From Pyropia yezoensis (taxonomy: Eukaryota > Rhodophyta > Bangiophyceae > Bangiales > Bangiaceae): 64,000 nucleotides of DNA. Of this stretch, positions 9,975-18,789 are shown piece by piece. Under the pieces are notes generated by a model, which saw only the letters and a list, made by a program, of their open reading frames with translations, was not told the origin of the DNA and did no database searches. The stretch's first letter is position 1. Every line of letters starts with the position of its first letter. The translations under genes were made by a program, and so were the position numbers. The stretch spans positions 36,804,894 through 36,868,893 of the forward strand of contig CM020618.1 of NCBI GenBank assembly GCA_009829735.1. The letters run 5' to 3'.

Positions 9975-12900
9975 ATGAGCCGCGCGGTGCGGCGCCTGGA
10001 GGAACGCCTCGCCGCCGAGGCTCGGGCGGCGGCCGACGCGGCGGCGCCGTCCGACGGCTCGTCGGACAGCTCATCGGCTGGTGACGGCGGCGGCGGTGGT
10101 GGTGCTGGCAGCGGCGGCCTCTCTGGCCCCGGCGGTGCGGGTAGCGGTGGCGGCGGCGGCGGCGGGGGAGGCGGCGGGGGGGGGGGTGGGGGTGCGCTCA
10201 ACCCGTTTGACCTGCTCGGTGGCAGCGGCGACGATGCCGACGCCTCCTCGGACGACGACTGCAGCGCCGACAGTGGGGCGGCTGTCGAGGACGCCGCGGC
10301 GGTGGTGCCACCGCCGGTCGCGCAGCCAGTGGCGGCGGCGGCAGGGGCGGCGCCCCGCGGCCGCCGCCGTCGCGGCCGTGCCGCGGCCGTCGCTCCACCT
10401 ACAAAGAGCGGGGGCGCCCAAAGAAGCAACGGCGGCGACGGCGGCGCCCCCGCCCCCCCCCCTCCCGCCACCCAGCCGCCAGCGTCCCCCCCCCCCTTTT
10501 CCTGGTCGGCGGAGGAGCGGTCGCCCACCTTCCGGGCGTCGGTGGCATCCACGATGCGGGAGGTGGAGGAGCTGGTCCTTGCATCTGTGGGCGCCGATGG
10601 GGCGTCGGGGGGCAGGCGGGGCGGCAAGGCCCCCGCGGGGGTCGGCGCTGGGGGCGGCGTGGCCGGCGGCGGCAGCGGGCGGCCTGCGAAGGGCTCCAAG
10701 GCGTCCAAGGAGGCGGCCGCCGCGCGCCGCCGTGCTGAGGCGGCCGAGACGGCCGCGCTGGCGGCGGCGATTGAGGGCGCGCCCGCCCGCAAGGGCAGCC
10801 GCACCCCCAAAGTGGGGGGGGCGGGTGGAAAACGGGGCGGCGGCGGGGCGCCCCCACCGCCGCCGCCGCCGCCGCCAACCACGCTAGCTGACCTGATGGC
10901 GGTGGAGGGGGGGTCGCTGTCGGCCGACGGGGAGCTCAAGCGGCTGTTTGGCGCCCGCGCCGTCGCGGCGGAGCGGGCGGCCGCGGCGGCCGCCGACGAG
11001 GCGGCGGGTCTGCCCCTCCCGCCGGGCGGGGGGGGCGGGCGTCGCGGTCGGGGCGGCCGCCGTGGGGCGGTGTTGGTGCCCCCCCGCGCGGCCGCCGCCG
11101 CGGGCGCCACCCCCGGCCTGAGCATGGAGGTGATCCCCGGTGAGGAGGTCTCTGCCGCTGCTGCCGCGCCGGGCGCCCCCACCCCGTGGCGCTACGTCCA
11201 CACGGGCGCGTACGCGGCGGCAGAGGCGGAGTTCCTGGCGGTCGTTGCGTCGGGGGACCCCAACGGGGTGGTGGCGCTGCTCAACACGGCACCCGGCCAC
11301 GCGGGGGCGCTGCTGCAGCTGGGGGAGGTGTACCGCGGGATTGGCGAGCGGGAGCGCGCCGCGGAGGCGGTGGAGCGCGCGCTGGGGGTGCTCGAGGGCG
11401 GCTTCTCCCCGGGCTACCGCCCGTGGGGGCCCGCCGCCCCGACTGTGTGCCTGCCGTGGGCGGCACCGTCGAACCGGGTGCTCTACCGCGCCCTCCTCCG
11501 CTACGCGCAGGGCCTGTCGGCGCGGGGCCTCCACGCGACCGCCTGGTCGGTGGCGCGGGTGCTGTGGGGGCTGGACCGGGGGACGGGCGCCGACCCGGTG
11601 GGCGTCGGCCTGTGCCTCGACTCGCTCGCGCTGCTGGGCGGCGGGGGTGGGTGGGTCGCCGCCGCCGTTGCCGCCCCCGACCCGGCGGGGTCCACCGCCC
11701 CAGAAGGGGTGCCCCTGTCGCACCACCCCAACTGGGCGCTCTCCGCCGCCCTGGGCGTGGCGATTGGACGCGGGGTGGGGGGGGTGGGGCCGCCCAAGCG
11801 CGGCGGCAAAAAGGCCAAGCGTGGGGCCGAGCCGCCTGCCGGCGGCGCCGCCGGAGGGCCGGTGCGGCTGGACATGGCAGTCTCCGCCACGGCGGGGGAC
11901 CCAATGGTGGCCATGGCCGACGCTTTGCTGGCCTTCCCCATGCTCCTCGAGCCGCTGCTGACGGTGGTGGAGGACCGGTCGGGGGCAGCGACGGACCTCC
12001 CCTTGTTTGCTTCTGTGCCAGAGCTGCTCGCCGGTCTTGCCGACGGCGGGGTGCTGGCGCGCATTGCGCGCATCTATGCCGCCCGGTCCAAGCTGGTGTG
12101 GAACGCGCCCGCCGCGGTGGCGCTGCTCCGGCAGGCCGCCACCGACGCCAACCGGCTGTGGCTCGCCGCTGGGCGGGGCGCCAGCGACAACGCGTCGGGT
12201 GGAGGCAGCACCAGCGCCGCCGGCGCGGCGGCGCGGCGGCGGGTGGCCGCCGCGGAAGCCCTCCGCGCGGCGGCGGTGGGGCGGTTTGTCGCGACGCGGC
12301 GGTACGTGGGCCTCGTCGCGTCGGACTTTGTGGAAAACGCGGCGGCGCTGCCGCCCGAGGCACTCGGCGCTGGCGGCCTGGGCGGCGGCCCCGGGGGGGG
12401 GATGGCGGGCGGCGGCGACGGCGGCGGCGGGGGGGGGGGGCTCCCGCCCGGCGGCCTCGAGGCGCTGATGGACGCGCTCGCCGCCGGCGGCGCCGCGGCG
12501 GGCGGGGAGGGCGGCGCCGCGGCGGTCGACCCGGCGCTGCTGGCGCAGCTGGCGGCTGCCCTCGGGCCAGGGGACTGGGGCGGCGGCATGCCGCCGGGTG
12601 GCGGCGGCGCCAACGGCGCCGCGGCTGATGTGGCGGGGGTCGTGGAGCGGGCGGCCGCGCGGCGGGCGGTGCTCCGCGGCCTCGGCGCACCCGTGGACGC
12701 GGACGACGACGACAGCGAGCTGTCGGCCACCGCGTCGGGGGATGAGGCGGCGGCGGCCGCCGCGGCCGCCGCCGCGGGCGGCGGTGGCGGCGGCGGCGGG
12801 GCGGTGGCGCCGCCGGGGGCGGTGCGGGCGGGCCTCGCCGCCGCTGCAGCGCGGGTGGCGGCGTGGCTCGCGGCGTGGCCGCCGGGGGGGTGGCGGCGAC

Positions 12901-12977
12901 GCTCGCCGCGTGGGTGCACCGCCTGCGGGTGGTGCTGCTGGGGGGGGGGGGGGGGGGGGCACGCCCACGCGGCGTGA
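9975..12977 (+). CDS. TCF25: TCF25/Rqc1-family protein (ribosome quality control)
   Basis: About 1000 codons without introns. The N terminus MSRAVRRLEERL matches the conserved start of TCF25 (Nulp1)/yeast Rqc1. An acidic Ser/Asp/Gly-rich region and basic clusters (PRGRRRRGRAAAV) follow. The family domain starts near residue 403: WRYVHTGAYAAAEAEFLAVV, then DPNGVVALLNTAPGHAGALLQLGEVYRG, an RALGVLEGGFSP block, NRVLYRALLRYAQGLSARG, VLWGLDRGTGADPVGV and HPNWALSAALG near 580, followed by the helical C-terminal part. Rqc1 works with Ltn1 and Rqc2 on stalled 60S subunits and in K48-linked ubiquitylation of nascent chains. Gly/Ala linkers make it longer than most relatives. The last ~35 residues look compositional; a one-base change in a G run at 12884-12890 would give a more helical tail. 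Confidence 0.85.
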   Translation: MSRAVRRLEERLAAEARAAADAAAPSDGSSDSSSAGDGGGGGGAGSGGLSGPGGAGSGGGGGGGGGGGGGGGGALNPFDLLGGSGDDADASSDDDCSADSGAAVEDAAAVVPPPVAQPVAAAAGAAPRGRRRRGRAAAVAPPTKSGGAQRSNGGDGGAPAPPPPATQPPASPPPFSWSAEERSPTFRASVASTMREVEELVLASVGADGASGGRRGGKAPAGVGAGGGVAGGGSGRPAKGSKASKEAAAARRRAEAAETAALAAAIEGAPARKGSRTPKVGGAGGKRGGGGAPPPPPPPPPTTLADLMAVEGGSLSADGELKRLFGARAVAAERAAAAAADEAAGLPLPPGGGGGRRGRGGRRGAVLVPPRAAAAAGATPGLSMEVIPGEEVSAAAAAPGAPTPWRYVHTGAYAAAEAEFLAVVASGDPNGVVALLNTAPGHAGALLQLGEVYRGIGERERAAEAVERALGVLEGGFSPGYRPWGPAAPTVCLPWAAPSNRVLYRALLRYAQGLSARGLHATAWSVARVLWGLDRGTGADPVGVGLCLDSLALLGGGGGWVAAAVAAPDPAGSTAPEGVPLSHHPNWALSAALGVAIGRGVGGVGPPKRGGKKAKRGAEPPAGGAAGGPVRLDMAVSATAGDPMVAMADALLAFPMLLEPLLTVVEDRSGAATDLPLFASVPELLAGLADGGVLARIARIYAARSKLVWNAPAAVALLRQAATDANRLWLAAGRGASDNASGGGSTSAAGAAARRRVAAAEALRAAAVGRFVATRRYVGLVASDFVENAAALPPEALGAGGLGGGPGGGMAGGGDGGGGGGGLPPGGLEALMDALAAGGAAAGGEGGAAAVDPALLAQLAAALGPGDWGGGMPPGGGGANGAAADVAGVVERAAARRAVLRGLGAPVDADDDDSELSATASGDEAAAAAAAAAAGGGGGGGGAVAPPGAVRAGLAAAAARVAAWLAAWPPGGWRRRSPRGCTACGWCCWGGGGGGHAHAA

Positions 12978-13351
12978 GCGGCTGTCAGGATGTTTTGGAG
13001 GAGGGGGAGGCGGGGGAAGGGGGGGGGCGGGGGGGGGGGGGGTGGTGGACAGGCTGCCGAGGGGGGTCGGGTAGGGGGGCGGCGCCCGACGGTGGGCGGC
13101 GGCACGGGTAGAGGTGCGGAAGGATTGTAGGGCGGCGGCGAGTCGCGGGCGCCGCCCCCCCCCCCTTTTTTTCTTTTCCTTCGCCTCGCCTGGGGTGGCT
13201 CGTCGATGTTTCCCCACCCTCCCCTTTTCCCACCCACCCCACCTCCCGGTGGACACGGTGGGTGGCAACCGGCGGCGGCGGCAGCGCCGCCGCCGTGTCC
13301 ACCCCACCGCCGGTGGGGAGGTGGACCCTTCCGCACCGCCGCCACCACCAA

Positions 13352-13382
<31 letters not shown>

Positions 13383-13510
13383 GCCACCGCCACTGCGGCG
13401 CCATTCCAAAAAGCAGCAGCGCCACCGGGTGGGCAGCCAGCTTGAGGCAAGCTGCGAGTTGTGCGCTCCCCCCCACCCCCCCACCCCCCCCGTCCTCCAT
13501 ACTCCCCCCA
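12978..13510. other. Convergent intergenic spacer
   Basis: Lies between the ends of TCF25 (plus) and the HHL1-like gene (minus). Contains G runs, C runs and an ACCGCC trinucleotide-type repeat near 13350-13395. No gene is seen. Confidence 0.5.
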
Positions 13511-13587
13511 TTATGCGTCAGTCCCACTCTTGGGCTCCCCCCGCCGCCGAGGCCCGCCAACAGTCGGCGCCACCGTCGACGTCCCCG

Positions 13588-13620
<33 letters not shown>

Positions 13621-14473
13621 TGCGCCGGTGACGCGGCGCCCGCCCCCCCGGCACGTCCCGCACAAACGCACACGCCCAGCCGGCGGCGGCGGCCGCCGCC
13701 CGCACCGCGTCGCGGGGCCCCGCCGCGGCGGCAACGACGGGCACCCCCGACCGGAGGGGGCGGTAGCCAACCTCCAGTGCCCCCGCCGCGCCGAGCAGCG
13801 GCAGCAGCCGCTTGCCGTGCTCGAGGATGGGCCGCTTGTGCTTGGCCACCGCCGCCTCCACAGACGGGGTGCCCGCCCACGGCGCGTCGGCGGCGGCGGC
13901 GTCGACGTCGGCGGCGGCTGGGGCGTCGGCGTCGCCGCCGCCACCACCACCCGCGGCCGCGTCCACGACGGCGGCCGCCCCCGCGTCGGCGACCGCGTCC
14001 ACGGCGGCGGCCGCGGCGGCCGCCTCTGCCGCCGCCGTTGCCGCGTCGGTGGCGGCCGCGTCGGCCGCCGCGGCCGCCGCGTCGGCGCCCGTGACGGCAA
14101 TGGCGCCCACCTTGGACCACCCCCCCGCCACGCCCCGCGCGCCGGGCGCACGGACGCCCACCTCCCACGCCGAGCAGCCGGCGTCGACCAGCCGCGCGTA
14201 CGCCTTGGCCGCCGTCGCGTGCGGCACGTCCACCCCCCCGCCGCCGCCGCCGCCGCCACCACCACCGGTGGCGCCCCCCTTTTTGCCCCCGCCCCCTCGC
14301 TTGGTCTTGGCCCCCGCCGCCCCGCCGCCGGCGCCGCCACCAAAGCCGGCGAGCGACACGGGCGCGACGAGGGCAGTGGCGGAGCTGCGGCTGGTGGCCG
14401 CCGACGGCCGCCGCGGGAGCGCCGTGCCGGCCGCCCAGGCGCCACCGCCGAGCGCCACAAAGGCGGGCGCCAT
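13511..14473 (-). CDS. HHL1/DUF6523-like plastid protein
   Basis: 320 codons from the ATG at 14473, preceded by a Pro/Ser leader in another context. Residues 1-65 look like a plastid transit peptide (few acidic residues, many Ser, Ala, Arg). After a Gly run the conserved domain begins near 82: ATAAKAYARLVDAGCSAWEV, VGVRAP, then GGWSKVGAIAVTG. An ~70-residue Ala/Asp/Gly insertion follows, then SVEAAVAKHKRPILEHGKRL and LEVGYRPLRSGVPVV. The order (helix, EV.VR, W.kVG.iAV, helix, E.GYR) matches what I recall of plant HHL1-type proteins (DUF6523), thylakoid proteins linked to photosystem II protection in high light. The C-terminal tail after a C33 run in the DNA (13588-13620) may be out of frame. 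Function is inferred from family resemblance only. Confidence 0.55.
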
Positions 14474-15069
14474 GGTGGCGAGAGTGGCAAAAGGAGGGGA
14501 GGAGGGCGGGGGGGGGCAGGGGAGGATGGCGATGGACGAGGATGCAGCTGTGGCACCTGGGGATGGGCGGGAACGGGGGGAGGAGGGGGGGGCGGAAGGT
14601 GCGATGAAGGGCAAAGGGGGGGGGGAGCGGGGGATGCAGAGAGTGGTGGCAGAGGGCGGGAGGAGAAGGGAGATCCAATCCGTCAGGCGGGGAAACTCGC
14701 GAGCACGACGGCTGTCGTGTCGGTGGGGTCCACTTTGTGGGCGACATGGACGGAAAGCGTGGCGGTGACTTCGTCCCTGTCGCTCGACACGCCTTGCTCC
14801 CGCAGCCAGCCCCGCCGTCCGTCGATCGGCCGGCCTGCAGCTAGCTAGCTGCGCTGGGTGCGGGCGCCCGCAGAGCAACGGCACGCGCTCCTCGCGTATG
14901 CCAACGCCAGAGGAATGTATCGCCGGGGAAGAGATGGATGCTGCTCTTGACGCGGGGGCGTGCCCTCTGATGTGTAGCCGCCTCGGCCGCCTCTGCTCTT
15001 GGTGTTACCGCCCACCACTGCACCCTGTACGTACGGAACCCCCCCCCCCCCCCCCCCCCCCCCCTTCCA
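14474..15069. other. Intergenic spacer
   Basis: Upstream region of the HHL1-like gene and 3' flank of the DUF4336 gene. Contains a C26 run at 15039-15064. No gene is recognised. Confidence 0.5.
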
Positions 15070-15525
15070 TCAAACTGGAGGCACCAGCCCCGCGACGATG
15101 GCGGCGACGCGCTCGTGGGCGCCCGCCGGCACGACGTCCCCGTGGACACACACGAGCGCGGCAAACGGGTACGCGTCGAGCAGCCGCTGGTACTCGGCGG
15201 CCATGGCCCGGTCGTCCAGCCCGCTCAGCCGCTTCATGGTGCGGTACCACAGGGGCCCCGGCCGGAGGCCGGTCAAGCCCGCCAGCCGAAACGCGGCGGC
15301 GAGCAGCCACCCCACGTGGGGGGGGCGGGGCGGCATGTTTACCAGCGCGTCACAGACAATGAGGGTGCCGCCGCTGCCGCCGCCGCCGCCGCCGCCGGGG
15401 GGGCGAAACTGGCGGAGGTACAGCGCGCCCTCTGCCTTGGCCACGTGGAAGCGGAAGAGCTGCGCACCAGGGATGGGGAGCGCCGGCGGGCGGCTGCCTC
15501 CGGTGTCGGCACTGGTGTCGGCGTT

Positions 15526-15565
<40 letters not shown>

Positions 15566-16059
15566 TCGGTGTCGGCGTCCGCGTCGGCGGCGGTGGCAGC
15601 TGCGGGGCGCGTCGGCTCAATCCACACGGGCGGCGACGGGCTGCCGGCGGGCAGCGGGCAGCCCGGCAGCACGTACAGCGTGGCCCCAAACGTGCGCACG
15701 TAGTAGTCGTCATCCACCCCGTGGTACGAGCCGAGGCGCACGACCGCGTCGACGGGCCCGAGGGCGGTCAGCGCCGCCTCCCCCGCCCCGTCCAGCCGCA
15801 TGGTGTGGACGAGGCAGATGCGGCCGCCGCTGTGGCGGACCACCACCATCGTGCGGGGGAGGGCGAGGAGGCCCATCGGCGCCATCGCAAAGGAGCCGTG
15901 GACCACCCACAGCCCGTCTGGTGGGGGGTCGTTCCCCGCCGCGTCGGCCGCCGCACCGCCGCCGCCGCCGCCGCCAAACAGGAGCGTCAGCGGGCCGTGC
16001 GGCTGGACGGGGGCAAACGTGCCTGACGGGCGGGCCAGCTGGTCCGCATCGTCCGACAT
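15070..16059 (-). CDS. DUF4336 family protein
   Basis: 329 codons from ATG at 16059 (start MSDDADQLARPSGTF). The pattern follows DUF4336: DGLWVVHGSFAMAPMGLLAL, PRTMVVVRHSGGRICLVHT, AALTALGPVDAVVRLGS, YHGVDDDYYVRTFGATLYVL and PG, then near the end RTMKRLSGLD and AALVCVHGDVVPAGAHERV. DUF4336 proteins are distant relatives of the metallo-beta-lactamase fold that lack the HxHxDH zinc motif; that motif is not seen here either. A run of Asp/Ala/Thr (DADTDAAADADAAADADAN) is inserted in the middle. There is no clear targeting signal. The biochemical role of the family is unknown to me. Confidence 0.7.
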
Positions 16060-17304
16060 GGTGTGCGCGTGTAGGAGAAGGGCCAGAGAGGGATGGCAGA
16101 GCGGAAGAGAGGATAGGCCCCCCCGAGGCTCGCCTGTGGTACCACGTGCCTGTCGCGTGCACGGCCACGGCGGAGGCGTCGGCGGGCGACAAGGCCAGGC
16201 AGATCGCGGCGGGGGGGGGGGGGGGACCACACGCCGCCGCCGCCGCCGCCGTCACAGCCGAGGCGCTGTTGCAGGGAGGGGCCTGAGTTGGTGGCCGAGC
16301 CGAGCGTCGACAAAGACGGGCGCTGGGGGGGGGGGCAGCGACCGCACAGCGGGTGGCGCGGAGAGGGAAGGGGTGGCAGCAGGGACGTGGTGGTGACGGC
16401 CGCGACGACGGTGCAGGTTGAAAAAAGGGGGCAGCGACGGGGGGTCGCAGCCGCAGCGCCACCGCGGCGGGGTCGCGGCGGGGGAGGCCATCATCAATCC
16501 GCCGTGGCGCGGCGCAGCGCGAGCCCCGCCAGATTCTTTTGCCTGCGCACCCGTTCTATTATTGGCGGTTGTGGACGCACAAACCTGGCACTGTTGCGGG
16601 GAATCGTGGTGAGGCGTCGGGGGGGGGGGGGGGGGGGTAGGACGCTCTGGGCGCCGAGCCACCCGCCGTATCATGTCGCTCCCGCCCGGCGGGGGACCCC
16701 AACCGGACAGCGGGGGGGTGCACCTCCGTGTCGGCGGTAGAGGCGCACGGCCGCTGCTGCCGACGCACGCGGCCGGGGTGGGCGCGCTCCCTCGCGGCTC
16801 CCGTCTGGGAAGAGTATGTACCTCTGGGATGGGGTGTTTGGGAGCGCTGTAGCGGTGGATGGACCGAGGATACGGACATTGGCTGGAGGCGGGCGTCCTC
16901 CGCCGTAATGGACAGGACGGTACGTGCAGGTGTTGCCGGATGGCAGAGAGGAGAGGAGGATGGAAAAAAAAAAGAAGATTAATAATTAATTAGTGTGTCG
17001 AGATATGAGCAATAGGGCGCCCGCGCAGTAGCACGTGCAAAAGAAGAGTAGAGGAGAGTGAGGAAGAAGCAGAGAAGGAAGAGATGCAGTGTGGTCACAG
17101 CGCGCAGGGGCACGCACCATACAAAAAAAAGAGACAATACATACAACAGAACAGTACCAGAGAGAGGAAAAAAAAACCGAGCAGTCGGTCGGGATGAAGA
17201 AAAAACTGTTTGCGTGGCCCGTCGCTGCGACAGCGAGTAGGGTGGGCTCGTCGCCGTGGGTGGTGGAAGGGTGGTGGGCAAGACCTACAGCCACCGTCCC
17301 GCCG
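16060..17304. other. Intergenic region
   Basis: No gene recognised. GC-rich up to about 16950, then an A-rich patch 16960-17200 (AAAAAAAAAAGAAGATTAAT and similar) that could hold the transcript end of the downstream minus-strand gene. Confidence 0.5.
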
Positions 17305-18789
17305 TCACCGGCAGCCACCTTCGGGGATGGAAAAGAGCGCCCGCGGGCGGGGGGGCAGCGACGACCGCGTCGGCACGGCCCAGCCGCCCGCCGCCGCCGC
17401 CGCTGCCGCCGCGGCCGCTGCCGCCGCGGCAACGGCCGCTGCCGGCACGGCCGCCGCGACCGCCGCCGGCGGCGCGCGGCGGCGGTGGGTGGCCCGCGCG
17501 CGGCGGAGGAGGGCGACCGCCGCGGGGCGTCCGCCGGCGGCCGCCTCGCGGACGCACTCGCGGGCGGCGGCGTAGTGGCGGGCCACCCCCACCGCCCGCG
17601 CGCGGTCGGCGCGGCCGGCGGGCGGTGGCGGCGCCGTCGCCGGCGTGGCGCCGGCGGGGGGGGCGGACGCGGGGCCAGAGGGGGGGGGGGAGGCCCGGCC
17701 GGAAGGGCAGGGGGACGACGGCCGCTGCTGCTGCAGCGGCCGTCCCGCCGGGGCGGGGAGAGGAGAGCCGCTCCTCACCGAGGTGTCCCGGGAAGAGGCA
17801 GGCGGGAGGGGGGAAGAGGGGGGGGAGGGGGCGGGGGAGGTGGCGCCACCCGCCGACGCGGCGGTTGCGCCCCCAGCGGCGGTGCAGATGTGGTCGTTGC
17901 CGCCCCCATCCAGGTGGGCGGCCACGTCGGCAATCACCCGCGTCACCAGCCGCCACACGCCCGCGACGAGCAGCACGGGCGCCTCCCCGCGCGTGCACCG
18001 GCCGTCCCCGCCCGCTGCCGCGACGGCAGACGCCGGCCGTGGGCGGTGGCAGCGGCCGGCCCACCCCCGCACGGGCGGGTGGGTGCCGACGCGGGTGCGG
18101 CGGCCGCGGCGGGCGCGGTGGGAACACCGCACCACCCGCCCGTCGGCAATCGCCCCCGTCTCGGCCACCACCCCGTGACACCGCCGCTTCCGGGGGGCGG
18201 CGGCGGCGGCGAGGGCGGCAGCGCCGGCGGCAGCGACCGCCCCACGGACGCGGCCACCGGTGCTGCCGGCAGAGGCGGGGTTCCTCGTCGTTGGAGACGA
18301 GGGCGGGGACGGCGTCAGCGACTGCCGCCGCCGGGGGGTGGATGGCAACGACGATGCCGCCGCCGCCGCCGACGACGACGACGACCGTGCCGCCGTCTGG
18401 GCGGCGCCGCCACCACGGGGCGGGGAGCCGCCGCCGCCGCGGGGTGGTACCCCCGCCCCGCGGGGAGAGGGCGCGGCGAGGCGGGCGGCGGGGGAGGCGT
18501 AGCGGCTGGGGGGAGAGGACCCCCCGCGGGGGGGGGACGCGCCAAGGCGGGGGGCACCGCCGCCCCCTGCCCCGGCGGGCGCCGCGGGGGCGGCCGTCGG
18601 CGGCGCGCCGAGCGGGGCAGGCGAGAGCTGAAACACCCCCGCCGACCTCAGCGACTGCCGGCGGGTGGTGTAGGGGGAGGGCGACGGGGGGGGGCCGGCC
18701 GGTGCCTTGCGCGCCGGTCGCCGGAGGGCTCCCGTGACGGACACGGGGCTGCCGGCGCCGCCCCAGGATGTCTCGGTGTCGACGCTCAT
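17305..18789 (-). CDS. Ser/Pro-rich protein of unknown function
   Basis: 494 codons from ATG at 18789 (MSVDTETSWGGAGSPVSV). The first half is disordered-looking with repeated SPPRGG, SPRGAGVPPRGG and RRQSL-type motifs that could be phosphorylation sites. The middle contains a more ordered stretch with Cys and His (KRRCHGVVAETGAIADGRVV, then RCSHRARRGRR, WAGRCHR, CTRGEAPVLLVAGVWRLVTR and VIADVAAHLDGGGNDHICTA). A helical segment ARHYAAARECVREAAAGG lies near the C terminus, followed by an Ala run. I do not recognise the family. Antisense frames of similar length exist, so the call rests on the mixed composition of the central part. Confidence 0.45.
   Translation of the reverse strand: MSVDTETSWGGAGSPVSVTGALRRPARKAPAGPPPSPSPYTTRRQSLRSAGVFQLSPAPLGAPPTAAPAAPAGAGGGGAPRLGASPPRGGSSPPSRYASPAARLAAPSPRGAGVPPRGGGGSPPRGGGAAQTAARSSSSSAAAAASSLPSTPRRRQSLTPSPPSSPTTRNPASAGSTGGRVRGAVAAAGAAALAAAAAPRKRRCHGVVAETGAIADGRVVRCSHRARRGRRTRVGTHPPVRGWAGRCHRPRPASAVAAAGGDGRCTRGEAPVLLVAGVWRLVTRVIADVAAHLDGGGNDHICTAAGGATAASAGGATSPAPSPPSSPLPPASSRDTSVRSGSPLPAPAGRPLQQQRPSSPCPSGRASPPPSGPASAPPAGATPATAPPPPAGRADRARAVGVARHYAAARECVREAAAGGRPAAVALLRRARATHRRRAPPAAVAAAVPAAAVAAAAAAAAAAAAAAGGWAVPTRSSLPPRPRALFSIPEGGCR

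Noticed and set aside
10884..13511. 875-codon minus-strand frame opposite the TCF25 gene
   Set aside because: Mirror of a Gly/Ala/Arg-rich gene; it reads as Pro/Arg/His simple sequence with no domain, while the plus frame shows TCF25 motifs.
12985..14848. Several 300-530-codon frames on both strands around the HHL1-like gene
   Set aside because: Shadows of one gene; only the 13511-14473 frame has a leader and a conserved domain pattern.
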